Assembly (NCBI GenBank): GCA_029260655.1
Contig: JAJDCU010000001.1
Location: 18,434-82,433, forward strand
Source of the DNA: Phycisphaeraceae bacterium
GTDB taxonomy: Bacteria; Planctomycetota; Phycisphaerae; Phycisphaerales; Phycisphaeraceae
DNA length: 64,000 nt
Direction of reading: 5' to 3'
Shown here: positions 42,201 to 50,576 of the stretch, one piece after another
Numbering within the stretch: the first letter of the stretch is position 1
How the letters are laid out: every line of letters begins with the position of its first letter
Translations under genes and position numbers: made by a program
The notes under the pieces: model-generated
The model's database searches: none
The model's input: the letters and a program-made list of their open reading frames with translations, nothing else
What the model was told of the DNA's origin: nothing

Positions 42201-42736
42201 CCGAGGAGCGGGGCCTGCTGCTGGGCGATTCGGCGCTGGTCCAGCTCAAGAGCCGGCTGTTTTCTGGGATCATCTCACGCAGCAGCGACTTGACCGGCAG
42301 CTTCACGTCCCTGGCCGAGGTCGGGATCACCGTCGGCTCTGGCGCGGTGCTCAAGCTCGATGCCGCCAAGTTCCAGGCCGCCCTGAATCAGGATCGCGAC
42401 TCGGTCACCAACCTCTTCACCTTCAAAGAGACCGGGACCGACGCCAACGGCGATACCGTAACCACCGCCAAGGGGGTCGGGGTCGCGATCGATGAGTTGC
42501 TCGAACGCCTCACCGACACCGAGTTTGGCATCATCGAGAGCCGGGTCTCGGCGATCGACCGGCAGCTCGAACTCAACCAGGACCGGATCGACCAACTTGA
42601 TGCCGCCTTGGAGGTCAAACGCGCCCGGCTCGAAGCCCAGTTCATCGCCATGGAACGCGCCTTGGCCGGCCTGCAGCAGCAGAGCTCGGCACTGGCCAGC
42701 TTCCAGCCGGTTAGCTTCTCCAATGCGAGCAACTAA
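39224..42736 (+). CDS. fliD: Flagellar hook-associated protein 2 (filament cap), very long
   Basis: A 1170-residue FliD; most are 450-700. The N-terminal coiled-coil part (SGIDFASLIEQLIALEERPK, QLVQQRNAVLTAQQTAFQDV) and the C-terminal part (FVDGFNNVMSTIDTYDTFNS; long helix QLELNQDRIDQLDAALEVKR) are typical. Between them (about 145-930) are roughly seven copies of a Flagellin_IN-like module with the core V-x-D-x-I-x-x-IN..G, then LTDTTGG..L.V. FliD caps the growing filament and directs flagellin folding. GAGG precedes ATG 39224, and fliS follows. The modules should form surface-exposed domains on the cap. Confidence 0.93.
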   Translation: MGTITTGTGLISGIDFASLIEQLIALEERPKQLVQQRNAVLTAQQTAFQDVNAKLLGLKFNVDSLTGSTTFNATTGTTSNENVLTVDSGAGAVPGNYSFTVDRLVSSQQVLTKGFKDTDSTAVGTGTLTFEKGDARLDSKTLLSDLNGGAGVSRGLIRVTDRSGAVGLIDLSRAVSVDDAIKAINSATNVSVLATATGDGLTLTDNTGLGAGSLTISNAGATSTATSLGIVGISATGIITGTQINSVGTDTSLAAINDGQGIDIRDDISEEFSIFGGDNTEYTINLLNETTLGEVIDTINAATGGVIVASVAADGVSLTLTDTGSGGGNFRVANGTTSSTAAADLGLSGDDIDGDKQINGDRIVAAINSKLLSKLNGGGGLGATVAFVSQLTIGTPKADMLNGVGVTTAGLSELVIFDRAGNPGYTIDLDPSNTAGDLIGLVDAGTGGNVTMTISGNSFVLTDNTGGGGNLRVFDNPGSGSTIVADLGLTINAAVSSVTGIDTNPVPTATTQSGAGQVSIRDRAGLTFAADLTTAKSVVDVITGINAASTAAGAGITASLNLAGNGITLTDATGGIGDILISDTTGATATNLNIAGTFTTDEVESGNLQYQYIAEGTPLDSIGFVPGKILITDSTGASATVDFQQGEKTIAEILNDINLGTSLAINARINDNGDGIIIEDTNVGVQAVALKVEEVGSGTAASLGILGEATNPGDDLSGSFEKTVSFTSDTMTGATLLSALKAGNGIEIDDTNPDFKVTTQDGNTFDVDLTVGDTTVTDLINAIQTASGGSVTAAINTEGTGLTLTDTTTGSAAFSFEALNGSSALSDLNFKDKNGTGTANSGILVQVTTLSDLVDLINDSDVGVGAAVINDGSAGAPFRLILSADDTGSAGSFVFDDGGANFKASTFSDAQDAVVFFGPSDPAQAQIITSTSNTLAGVIPGATIELLSTSDQPVQVTIAQDDGAVTSAAQAFVDGFNNVMSTIDTYDTFNSESEERGLLLGDSALVQLKSRLFSGIISRSSDLTGSFTSLAEVGITVGSGAVLKLDAAKFQAALNQDRDSVTNLFTFKETGTDANGDTVTTAKGVGVAIDELLERLTDTEFGIIESRVSAIDRQLELNQDRIDQLDAALEVKRARLEAQFIAMERALAGLQQQSSALASFQPVSFSNASN

Positions 42737-42887
42737 AGCACCGGGTAGGGCTTCAATGCCCCGGGGAGCGTCCGCCTGAGCTTATCGGTCCCGCCACAAG
42801 TACTTAGCTAACGCACACCCCCAGCCCTTGCCGATATCAGCATCACCGGCGGCCCGTTGTTCACGCCGGTGAAGGAATAGCCACGCG

Positions 42888-43337
42888 ATGAGTCAGAAGC
42901 CGGTCAATCCGTACCTCAAGACCAAGATCATGACCGCCAGCCCCGAGCAGCTGCGGCTGATGCTCTACGACGGCGCGCTGAAGTTCTGCCGTCAGGCCAG
43001 GGCCGCCCTCGAAAAGAAGAACTTCGAGGAAAGCTACGCCAACCTCATGCGGGCCCAGAAGATCGTCCTGGAGCTGTCCACCAGCCTCAACCACGACGCC
43101 GACCCCCAACTCTGCCAACGCCTCAGCGCCCTGTATACCTATGTCTACCGCCTCCTGGTCGACGCCAACATGAAGCGCGAGACAGCCATCGTCGACGAGG
43201 CCATTAAGCTGGTTGAATACGAACGTGAGACCTGGCAGATGCTCATGCAAAAGCTCGCCGGCGAAGGCAAGCCCACCGACACCTCCATCACCACCGCCCA
43301 GCAGACCGCCATCAGCAGCCTGTCCCAGAGCGCGTGA
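42888..43337 (+). CDS. fliS: Flagellin chaperone FliS
   Basis: A 149-residue helical protein: NPYLKTKIMTASPEQLRLML at the N-terminus, DGALKFCRQARAALEKKNFE, and the helix YTYVYRLLVDANMKRETAIV. FliS binds the C-terminus of unpolymerised flagellin in the cytoplasm. It follows fliD after 151 bp in the common fliD-fliS order. A terminator follows, so the pair is the end of a flagellar transcription unit; no flagellin gene is in the window. Confidence 0.93.
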   Translation: MSQKPVNPYLKTKIMTASPEQLRLMLYDGALKFCRQARAALEKKNFEESYANLMRAQKIVLELSTSLNHDADPQLCQRLSALYTYVYRLLVDANMKRETAIVDEAIKLVEYERETWQMLMQKLAGEGKPTDTSITTAQQTAISSLSQSA

Positions 43338-43377
43338 TACCGATGGCGACCGCAAGCCATCCTGATTCGACTCTATC

Positions 43378-43406
43378 GCCCCGGCTTTGCCCGGGGTTGT
43401 TTTTTA
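43378..43406 (+). terminator. Intrinsic terminator of fliS
   Basis: The stem GCCCCGG..CCCGGGG with a small bulge and loop CTTTG is followed by TTGTTTTTT, about 40 bp past the stop codon. Confidence 0.85.
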
Positions 43407-43535
43407 GGCTCTTCATGGGCGATCCCACCTTATAACAGCCCGTACAAGCCATCCACGGGCCGAGAATGGCTTAATCCACTCGTTTTAAGTGCCGATAGCG
43501 CCAAGGTATCCCTGTCCCCTATCAGGAGCCTGCCC

Positions 43536-44450
43536 ATGCGAACAATCGTGCTATCCCTGCTTGCCGTGATGCTGTCCGCTGTCAGTGCCGTTGCTTCGGG
43601 TGACGGGGCTGTTGTCGCCCGGACGATCGAGACCTACGAGCAGATCGATCGCATCCGGTCCGAGATGCGCAAGGCGGTCGGCGGGTTGGCCGACGAGAAG
43701 CGGGCCTATGAGCTGGCTATCAATGAGCTCAGCGGTGAGCCCAAGACTCAGCAGCAGCTGGACGAGTTGTCCGGCTCCATCAGCCAGCAGTCCGAATCCC
43801 TCAAGCGTATCCAGGCCAGTAACGGGTCCAAGAAGTCGCTGGCCTACTGTCAACGGCGTATCCGTGACCTGACGCTGATCCTCGAGGCCAGTCAACTCAA
43901 GACCGACACCGAGCGTGACGCCCATCGTCAGAAGCTTCAGCCCAAGATCGATCAATTGGCCACGAAGATCCAGTCGATCCAGGGCCCCTACAAGGAACGT
44001 ATCGGTGAGATTCAGGCCCCGGCCGACGCGGGGAACGACGCCCTGGCCGCTGTCATCCGCCCCTACTTCAAGGCCCCCGAATCGACGTACCCCGGATCGA
44101 CCATCGAGCATTTCAATGCCACCGTCCACATGGCCTTCGGTGCAAGTAACTGGCACGACAGCGCCGGCAACCAGGTCGCTTGGGCTCACATCCGTATCCG
44201 CTCACTCGACGAGGTCCAGGACTTCCACCGCGAGAAACTCCTGGACGGCAAGTACCCGATCCAGTCGCTCAGCGACGGCAGCATCTGGGTCTGGGCCGGC
44301 CACTTCCTGATCACCTTCGTCGTTGATGACGATGCACTCAAGGGCGAGGAACACATCCAGGAAGTGATCCATCAATTCGTCGACCTGCAAGGCCTCGCCG
44401 CGATCGAGGCGGAGTCCGAGCAGGTGGCGACGGGTGAACTCGCCGAGTAG
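43536..44450 (+). CDS. Secreted coiled-coil protein of unknown function
   Basis: A 304-residue protein with signal peptide (MRTIVLSLLAVMLSAVSAVA). Residues about 35-165 are Gln/Lys/Glu-rich and strongly coiled-coil (RRIRDLTLILEASQLKTDTE, then KLQPKIDQLATKIQSIQGPY). A compact C-terminal domain follows (about 185-285, FNATVHMAFGASNWHDSAGN, then IWVWAGHFLITFVVDDDAL). No family is recognised. AGGAG lies eight bases before ATG. It comes after the fliS terminator and converges with trpS, so a flagellar role is not implied. Confidence 0.72.
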   Translation: MRTIVLSLLAVMLSAVSAVASGDGAVVARTIETYEQIDRIRSEMRKAVGGLADEKRAYELAINELSGEPKTQQQLDELSGSISQQSESLKRIQASNGSKKSLAYCQRRIRDLTLILEASQLKTDTERDAHRQKLQPKIDQLATKIQSIQGPYKERIGEIQAPADAGNDALAAVIRPYFKAPESTYPGSTIEHFNATVHMAFGASNWHDSAGNQVAWAHIRIRSLDEVQDFHREKLLDGKYPIQSLSDGSIWVWAGHFLITFVVDDDALKGEEHIQEVIHQFVDLQGLAAIEAESEQVATGELAE

Positions 44451-44504
44451 ATCGGTATACCAGACACATCGAATAATGCTGTTAAGGTGGAGGCGATTGG
44501 GGGT

Positions 44505-45482
44505 TTACAATCCCACCGCCAGCCTTGCCCTTTGCGTCACCTCTGCGACCTTCGCCTGTGCCGCGGCGGCGCCGTCTTTGAGCACCTTGTCCACATAGCC
44601 GGGGTCGTTCATCAACTCTGTCCGGCGCTTCCGTGCGTCGGCGAAGTGGTCGAGGATCAGTTCGTATAGCGCCTGTTTGGCATCGCCGTAGCCCATGCCG
44701 GGTTTACGATAACGCTCAGCGAGCTCCGCAGTGCGCGGGTCGTCTCGGCCGGCCAGAGCGCGGAAGATCTGAAACACCGTGCAGGCCTCGGGGTCTTTGG
44801 GTTCGTCCACCGGGGTCGAGTCGGTCTTGATCTTCATGATCCGTTTGCGCAGCGGCTTCTCATCCATGAACGGGTCGATGTCGTTGCCATAGCTTTTTGA
44901 CATCTTCTGCCCGTCGATCCCCGGGAGGACTTCGGCGTCGCCGCGGAGCTTGTACTCCGGCAGCTTGAAGACCTCGCCGTAGGCGTTGTTGAACTTCTGC
45001 GCGAGGTCGCGGGTGATCTCGCAGTGCTGGACCTGGTCCTTACCGACGGGGACGAGGTCGGGGTCGACGCTGAGGATGTCGGCGGCCTGGAGAATCGGGT
45101 ACGTGTACAACCCGACCGACGCGGGGAGTCCTCGCGCGACCTTGTCCTTGTAGCTGGTGGCCTTGTCCATCAGGTGCTTGGGGCAGACGCACGACAGCAT
45201 CCAAGCCAGCTCAGTGACCTGCGGCACGTCCTGCTGGAGGTAGATGTGCGTATTGGGGTGGGTCGCCGGGTCGAGCCCGAAGGCGAGGTAGTCGGTGACG
45301 ACCTGACGGGTGTTGCGGCGCAATTCGTCGGCGTCGCGCGTCGAGGTGAGCGCATGATAGGAAGCCACGAAGACAAACATCTCGTGGTTGGCCTGCATGT
45401 CGACAAACTGGCGGATCGCGCCGGCGTAGTTGCCGATATGCAGTTGCCCGGAGGGTTGGATGCCTGACAGAACCCTTTTCAT
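44505..45482 (-). CDS. trpS: Tryptophanyl-tRNA synthetase
   Basis: A 325-residue class I synthetase with the HIGH-like motif LHIGNY near the start (GIQPSGQLHIGNYAGA), the KMSKS loop (DGQKMSKSYGND) and the family pattern VGLYTYPILQAADILSVDPD. It charges tRNA-Trp. ATG 45482 matches the family N-terminus; an upstream TTG at 45497 is unlikely. It is followed on the same strand, further upstream, by trpF. Confidence 0.96.
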   Translation of the reverse strand: MKRVLSGIQPSGQLHIGNYAGAIRQFVDMQANHEMFVFVASYHALTSTRDADELRRNTRQVVTDYLAFGLDPATHPNTHIYLQQDVPQVTELAWMLSCVCPKHLMDKATSYKDKVARGLPASVGLYTYPILQAADILSVDPDLVPVGKDQVQHCEITRDLAQKFNNAYGEVFKLPEYKLRGDAEVLPGIDGQKMSKSYGNDIDPFMDEKPLRKRIMKIKTDSTPVDEPKDPEACTVFQIFRALAGRDDPRTAELAERYRKPGMGYGDAKQALYELILDHFADARKRRTELMNDPGYVDKVLKDGAAAAQAKVAEVTQRARLAVGL

Positions 45483-45631
45483 GGTCCGATCTTTCAATAG
45501 TTAAATATGGGGGATGGTACAGGAATGTCGGCGCGGGGGGATAGGTTAGGCGCAGGGGCGCCAGCGCCGAGAAAGAACCGCAGAGGATGTGCAGTTATGT
45601 ACCATGAGATTCCAAGTCTAACCCGGGTTTC

Positions 45632-46288
45632 CTATTCGTCAAGCGATTTATCGGCAGATTGGACCGCCTGGATGAATTCCCGGATCAGGGCGTGGTCTTT
45701 GACGCCTCGGGACGACTCGACGCCGGAGGAGACGTCCACGGCAAAGGGGCGTACGGTGCGGACGGCCTGGGCGACGTTTCCGGGGGTCAGTCCGCCCGCG
45801 AGGATGATCGGCGGCAGGTCGGTACGGTCAAGATTGGCAAGCGCATCCCAATCAAACACGCGTCCTGTACCGCCCGTGAGTTCACCGGGCTCGGTAGGGG
45901 CGTCAATCAATAATGCGGTCACATTTTCGGGTGGGTCCCGCCAGGTGTCGATCTTGCCCTGATTAAAAGGCACGGCCTTGAACACTTTCACCGTGCTAAG
46001 GGATTCGACGAACTGACGGTCTTCATCCCCGTGAAGTTGAATGATCTCGAACCCGACGTTATCGAGTACTTCGTCGATGAACTCTCTCGCCTGATTTGAG
46101 AACACGGCGATGGGTTGGGCCTTGGTCGAAGAAATCGCGGCCACGATATGGCGTGCCTCGGCGATCGTCACCTGCCTGGGTGAGCCTTCCGCAAATTGTA
46201 CGCCGATGTGATCCGCCCCCGATCCGAGCGCATGGGATGCGGTATCTGGGTCACGGACGCCACAGATCTTGATGCGCGTTTGGCCCAT
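45632..46288 (-). CDS. trpF: Phosphoribosylanthranilate isomerase
   Basis: A 218-residue TIM-barrel enzyme of tryptophan synthesis: KICGVRDPDTA (catalytic Cys), IIQLHGDED, LLIDAPTEPGELTGGTGRVF, LAGGLTPGNVAQAV and the C-terminal AVDVSSGVESSRGVKDH (catalytic Asp). The ATG shares a base with the pcrA stop (TGATG); a GTG one codon earlier is also possible. So it is translationally coupled to a DNA helicase gene rather than to other trp genes, and trpS is the next gene downstream. Confidence 0.95.
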   Translation of the reverse strand: MGQTRIKICGVRDPDTASHALGSGADHIGVQFAEGSPRQVTIAEARHIVAAISSTKAQPIAVFSNQAREFIDEVLDNVGFEIIQLHGDEDRQFVESLSTVKVFKAVPFNQGKIDTWRDPPENVTALLIDAPTEPGELTGGTGRVFDWDALANLDRTDLPPIILAGGLTPGNVAQAVRTVRPFAVDVSSGVESSRGVKDHALIREFIQAVQSADKSLDE

Positions 46289-48585
46289 CACTCCACCCTT
46301 TCAAGCCGGGCGTACTGCAGGATCAGCGTCTTGGTGCCCGCGGTGTTGAACGCAACTCTTGCCCGGGTGTGTGAGCCGGTGGGGTGGATGTCGAGGACCC
46401 GGCCGAGCCCGAACTGCGGGTGGCGGACCAGCGTGCCCGGGGGGTACAGCGCCGCCTCGCGCCCGGCGAGCGAGCGTTGCGTCAGGCTGTCGGCAAGATC
46501 ATCCGTGTCGTCGTCGCAGGTGTCGATTTCTTCCAGGCAATCATCGGGCATCTCGCCGAAGAACCGGCTTGGAATGGTGACGTTGGATTGGCCAAACACC
46601 GTGCGGTAGCGGGCATGGGTCAGGTAGAGCCGTTGCATCGCGCGGGTGACGCCGACGAAACAGAGGCGGCGTTCTTCTTCCAGTTCACTCTCACTGGCGT
46701 TGGCGCGCTCGTGCGGGAGCAGGCCGTCCTCGACGCCGATCATCGCGACCAGTGGGTACTCAAGGCCCTTGGCCGCGTGCAGGGTCATCAGCGTGACCGC
46801 GCCTTGGTCGGGGTCCACCGCATCGACATCGCTGACCAGGCTGATCCGTTCGAGGAACGCCAGCAGTTTCTCGGCGAGGCTGGGTGTGTGGTCGCCGCCA
46901 TCCAGTTCAAGCTCCAGCTCGAAGTCGTGCTCGAACTGCTGGGCGCTGCTGACCAGTTCGCCGAGGTTGGCCAGGCGCTCGTGATCGGGGTCGGACTTGT
47001 CGTTGCGGCATGAGTCCTCCAGACCGGATTGGCGCAGGACATCCTCGACGAAACCACGCAGCGTGGTCGCGGTGACGGGATCATCAACGACGACAGGCTC
47101 ATCCTGACCGAACCCCGCGGCGTGACGCCAGCCGTCGAGCGTCTTGCCGAACTTCGCCAGGCTGGTCTGGGCCCGTGTGTTGATGGCTGTGAGCTTCAGG
47201 GGGTCGCCCAACAGCGTGTCGATGGTCACGTTATTCGCCAGGCTGAACGCCTGCATCGCCTTGACGGTCTTGTCGCTGATCCCGCGTGTCGGGGTGTTGA
47301 TGATGCGCAGCAGGCTGACCTCGTCGGCGGGGTTGACCACGCAGCGGAGGTAGGCGACCGCGTTCTTGATCTCGGCCCGCTCGTAGAAAGCCGTCCCCCG
47401 CGCGATCTGGTACGGCACGCCGGCGTCGCGCAGCGCATCTTCCATCACCCGGCTCAAACTGTTGATCCGGTAGAACACCGCCATCTGGCCCCAGGCCGTG
47501 TCCTGCTCGTCATGCAATCTGCGGAACTCGTTGACGACCCAGTTCGCCTCGTGGCGCTCGTCCCGGCAGGTGATTACTTGGACCGGGTCGCCCTGGGCGT
47601 TGTCGGTCCAGAGGGCCTTGTGCTTGCGCCGGGTATTGTGCTGGATCAACCCGTCCGCGAGCGCGAGGATGTTCTTGGTCGAGCGGTAGTTCTGCTCAAG
47701 CCTGACGACCTTGGCGTCGGGGTAGTGGGCCTCGAAGTCGAGGATGTTTTTGATATTCGCGCCGCGCCAGCCGTAGATGGATTGGTCCGGGTCCCCGGTA
47801 GCGCAGAAGTTTTTGTGCCGTGCCGCCAGGGCGTTGGCGATCATAAATTGCGCGTGGTTGGTGTCCTGGTACTCGTCGATCATGACGTACTGATAGCGGT
47901 CCTGAAGCTCCTTGAGCACGTCCGGGTGCTCGCGGAACAGTTGCACGACCTTCAGCAGCAGGTCGTCGAAATCCAGCGCGTGGTTGCGGGTGAGGATCTG
48001 CTGATACTTGGTGTAGACCTTGGCGACCGTCCGGCTGTAAAAGTCCCCGGCGAGCTGCTGGTAGGCTTCGGCATCGACCAGCTCGTTCTTGGAGTTGCTG
48101 ATTGAGCCGAGCATGCCGCCGGGCGGGAAATTCTTGGTGTTGATCTCCAGGTCGCTCAGCGCCTGCTTGATGGCCCGCTTCTGGTCGGCGGTGTCGTAGA
48201 TCGAGTAGCCCGGCGGCAAACCCAGGCGGTCGGCGTACTGACGTAAGACACGGGCGCAGAGGCTGTGGAACGTGCAGACGGTCAGCGCCCGGGCCTGGCG
48301 CTCGCTGACCAGCTCGGCGGTCCGCTGGTGCATCTCCCCGGCGGCCTTGTTGGTGAAGGTGATCGCCAGCACCTGCCAGGGCGGGATCCCGACTCGGGTC
48401 ACCAGGTGCGCGACCCGGCGGGTGATGACCCGGGTCTTGCCCGAGCCTGGGCCGGCGAGCACGAGCAACGGGCCGTCCACATGTGTGACCGCCTCACGCT
48501 GGGGCGGGGTCAGGTCATCCAGCAGCGGGTCCGCGGTATGCGGCGGCGGGGTGGTGGCGGGGTGGGTTGTTTGTGGCTCGGTCAT
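46288..48585 (-). CDS. pcrA: UvrD/PcrA-type superfamily 1 DNA helicase
   Basis: A 765-residue ATP-dependent 3'-5' helicase. Motifs in order: Walker A AGPGSGKTRVITRRVAHL (about 45-62), FTNKAAGEM, DEYQDTNHAQ (motif II), GDPDQSIYGWRGAN (motif III), LEQNYRSTKNIL (motif IV), TLHAAKGLEYPLVAMIGVED (motif V) and CFVGVTRAMQRLYLTHA (motif VI). The C-terminal Tudor-like tail (VRHPQFGLGRVLDI) is as in PcrA. It acts in nucleotide excision repair and in clearing replication blocks. It leads the coupled pcrA-trpF pair. Confidence 0.95.
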   Translation of the reverse strand: MTEPQTTHPATTPPPHTADPLLDDLTPPQREAVTHVDGPLLVLAGPGSGKTRVITRRVAHLVTRVGIPPWQVLAITFTNKAAGEMHQRTAELVSERQARALTVCTFHSLCARVLRQYADRLGLPPGYSIYDTADQKRAIKQALSDLEINTKNFPPGGMLGSISNSKNELVDAEAYQQLAGDFYSRTVAKVYTKYQQILTRNHALDFDDLLLKVVQLFREHPDVLKELQDRYQYVMIDEYQDTNHAQFMIANALAARHKNFCATGDPDQSIYGWRGANIKNILDFEAHYPDAKVVRLEQNYRSTKNILALADGLIQHNTRRKHKALWTDNAQGDPVQVITCRDERHEANWVVNEFRRLHDEQDTAWGQMAVFYRINSLSRVMEDALRDAGVPYQIARGTAFYERAEIKNAVAYLRCVVNPADEVSLLRIINTPTRGISDKTVKAMQAFSLANNVTIDTLLGDPLKLTAINTRAQTSLAKFGKTLDGWRHAAGFGQDEPVVVDDPVTATTLRGFVEDVLRQSGLEDSCRNDKSDPDHERLANLGELVSSAQQFEHDFELELELDGGDHTPSLAEKLLAFLERISLVSDVDAVDPDQGAVTLMTLHAAKGLEYPLVAMIGVEDGLLPHERANASESELEEERRLCFVGVTRAMQRLYLTHARYRTVFGQSNVTIPSRFFGEMPDDCLEEIDTCDDDTDDLADSLTQRSLAGREAALYPPGTLVRHPQFGLGRVLDIHPTGSHTRARVAFNTAGTKTLILQYARLERVE

Positions 48586-48742
48586 GTATCCGAAGTTTAG
48601 CAGGTACGGCGTGCGGGCTGTGGTGGCGGATCCGGGCTGAATAGGGCTTTGGGATATGTCCCCCGAACCGGTGGCGGCCGTCAGGCATCACCAAGCCGCA
48701 AGCGGCCTTCGGTGGCGAATATTCGACGTTCAGGGGCGCCCA

Positions 48743-49441
48743 TTAGTTCAGGGCCAGCCCGTCCTCGCTGATGCACGCCCCCTGAAGTCTGGCTCGGCGG
48801 AGCGTGTCACGGGTCATGATCAGATGTCGGTACAGCCAATCCGCCCGTGCGCAGGGGCAGGGCTCGGCGAGCATCGCGTAGCGTTCTTCGGTACACCGGC
48901 AAAGCGCCATCACCGCCAGGTCCAGCATCACGGCTGTGGGGATCTCCTGGCAAAGGCAGTTGCGCACCGCGCCGACCTGTGTCCATTGGCGCAGCATCGG
49001 GTCTGACAGAAGCTTCTCGATCTTGTCTCGGCAGGGTGTTAAGTCGATCTCCATCGGCGGGTCGGTCTCAAACGGCTTGAGGATCGCCTGGCGGTACGGG
49101 CTATGCCCGACTTCCTCGACGACCTTCGCCCGGGATAGCCCCTGAAGCAGCAGGTGGTACCGCCCATCCCGGGTCTGGCTGTGTCGGGCGATGTACCCGA
49201 CGCAGACGCACGGACGGATCGGCGGGGCGTCCTCGTAGTGGCTTTTCCACGCATCGCCCTGGAACGTCGCCATCGCGATCAGGCCGCTACCGTCTAATGC
49301 AATACGGGTCATCCGGCGGTAACGCGGTTCGAAGACGTGCAGCGGCGCGGTCGCGTGGGGCAGCAGCGCACAGCAGCTTAGGGGGAATAGGGCGATGGGT
49401 TTATCGAAGTCGATGTTCAAGGCCGGCCTTCTTGTAACCAT
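48743..49441 (-). CDS. LON peptidase N-terminal domain-like protein
   Basis: A 232-residue protein made of a Lon-N (ATP-dependent protease La, substrate-binding) domain: IALFPLSCCALLPHATAPLH, VFEPRYRRMTRIALDG, then DGRYHLLLQGLSRAKVVEEV. It lacks the AAA and protease domains of Lon. Such stand-alone proteins occur in many bacteria and their role is unclear. The C-terminal half is unusually Cys-rich (NCLCQEIP, LCRCTEERY, CPCARADW), perhaps metal-binding. Start 49441 fits the Lon-N start. Confidence 0.85.
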   Translation of the reverse strand: MVTRRPALNIDFDKPIALFPLSCCALLPHATAPLHVFEPRYRRMTRIALDGSGLIAMATFQGDAWKSHYEDAPPIRPCVCVGYIARHSQTRDGRYHLLLQGLSRAKVVEEVGHSPYRQAILKPFETDPPMEIDLTPCRDKIEKLLSDPMLRQWTQVGAVRNCLCQEIPTAVMLDLAVMALCRCTEERYAMLAEPCPCARADWLYRHLIMTRDTLRRARLQGACISEDGLALN

Positions 49442-49520
49442 GTGGCCCCGGGGTCCGCGGGTACCTGTTTGTTCACTTGGCGTCCGGCTTGTTGCGCAGG
49501 ACAACCGCTCCCAGCATCAT

Positions 49521-50501
49521 CTAGCCCCCGGTTTTTTTCTTAGTCTGTCTTTGCGCGCGTAATTGCGGCTGTGGATGTTCGACACGGACGGTGTGACCGG
49601 CCTCGACGCTGTGCGTCAGGAAGGCCCCGCCGTTGACCACGCAGCCTTCCCCGATGACGGTCTCGCCTCCGAGGATCGTGGCGTTGGGGTAGACCGTGAC
49701 GTGATCGCGGAGGGTTGGGTGCCGCTTCATGCCGCGCCAGCTCTGCCCGCCCTTGGTCGACAAAGCCCCGAGTGTCACACCCTGGTAGAGCTTGACGTGG
49801 TCGCCGATGGTGGTCGACTCGCCGACGACCACGCCCGTGCCGTGGTCGATGAAAAACGACTGGCCGATCGTCGCGCCGGGGTGGATATCGATCCCGGTCT
49901 GGTTGTGCGCGTATTCGGTCATGATCCGGGGGACCAGGGGGACACCCAGGGCCAACAGTTCATGCGCGGCGCGGTAGATAAAGATGGCGTCGATGCCCGG
50001 GTAGCTGAAGATGGCCTCGTCGGTCGAGACCGCGGCGGGGTCGCCATCGAACGCGGCCTGGACATCCAAGCCGAGCATGTGGCGTAGTTGCGGGAGCTGG
50101 TGCAGAAACCCGGCGGTCAGCGTCTTGGCCTTGTCCTCGCAGCCCCCGGCCTGTTCCTGGGCCGCGTTTTCGCGGGTGATGTTCCGTTCATAGCACAGGG
50201 CCTGGGTGATCTGGTCGTGCAGGAGGTGGTGGACCTGGGTCAGCAGGCCGCGCACGTGTTCGCGGGCGTTGTCCTGGGTGACCCGTTCGGTATCGAAAAA
50301 ACCCGGGAAGATCAGGTGCCTAAGCAACTCGATGAACTGAATGACCCGCTCCCGGCTCGGCAGAAACGCCTTGTTGATGTGCTGGAGCAGGTCCTCGTGG
50401 TCATAGCTGTCGACCAGTTCAGCGATCAGGTCGGCGACAGGTGAGGTGGTGTCCGGGGCGTCCGCGGCGTCGGGCTTCTCTGGGCGGGTGTCGTCGGTCA
50501 T
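49521..50501 (-). CDS. cysE: Serine O-acetyltransferase (EpsC/long CysE type)
   Basis: A 326-residue enzyme with an N-terminal helical region (about 20-170) and a C-terminal left-handed beta-helix of hexapeptide repeats (HPGATIGQSFFIDHGTGVVV, then GESTTIGDHVKLYQGVTLGA), including the catalytic His in FIDHGTGVVVGE. It makes O-acetylserine from serine and acetyl-CoA, the cysteine precursor. Length and the YPGIDAIFIYRAAHEL motif fit the long EpsC-type family. The upstream RNA terminator at 50544 separates it from the structured RNA. No clear Shine-Dalgarno precedes ATG. Confidence 0.92.
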   Translation of the reverse strand: MTDDTRPEKPDAADAPDTTSPVADLIAELVDSYDHEDLLQHINKAFLPSRERVIQFIELLRHLIFPGFFDTERVTQDNAREHVRGLLTQVHHLLHDQITQALCYERNITRENAAQEQAGGCEDKAKTLTAGFLHQLPQLRHMLGLDVQAAFDGDPAAVSTDEAIFSYPGIDAIFIYRAAHELLALGVPLVPRIMTEYAHNQTGIDIHPGATIGQSFFIDHGTGVVVGESTTIGDHVKLYQGVTLGALSTKGGQSWRGMKRHPTLRDHVTVYPNATILGGETVIGEGCVVNGGAFLTHSVEAGHTVRVEHPQPQLRAQRQTKKKTGG

Positions 50502-50543
50502 GTCATCACTATATACATCGAAAGATGGGCCCGCTCAGGGCAG

Positions 50544-50576
50544 AAAAAAAACGGCTCGTCAATAAAGAACGAGCCG
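50544..50576 (-). terminator. Intrinsic terminator of the structured RNA
   Basis: The minus-strand stem CGGCTCGT/ACGAGCCG with a 9-nt loop is followed by eight T. It ends the RNA unit and stands about 40 bp before cysE. Confidence 0.9.
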
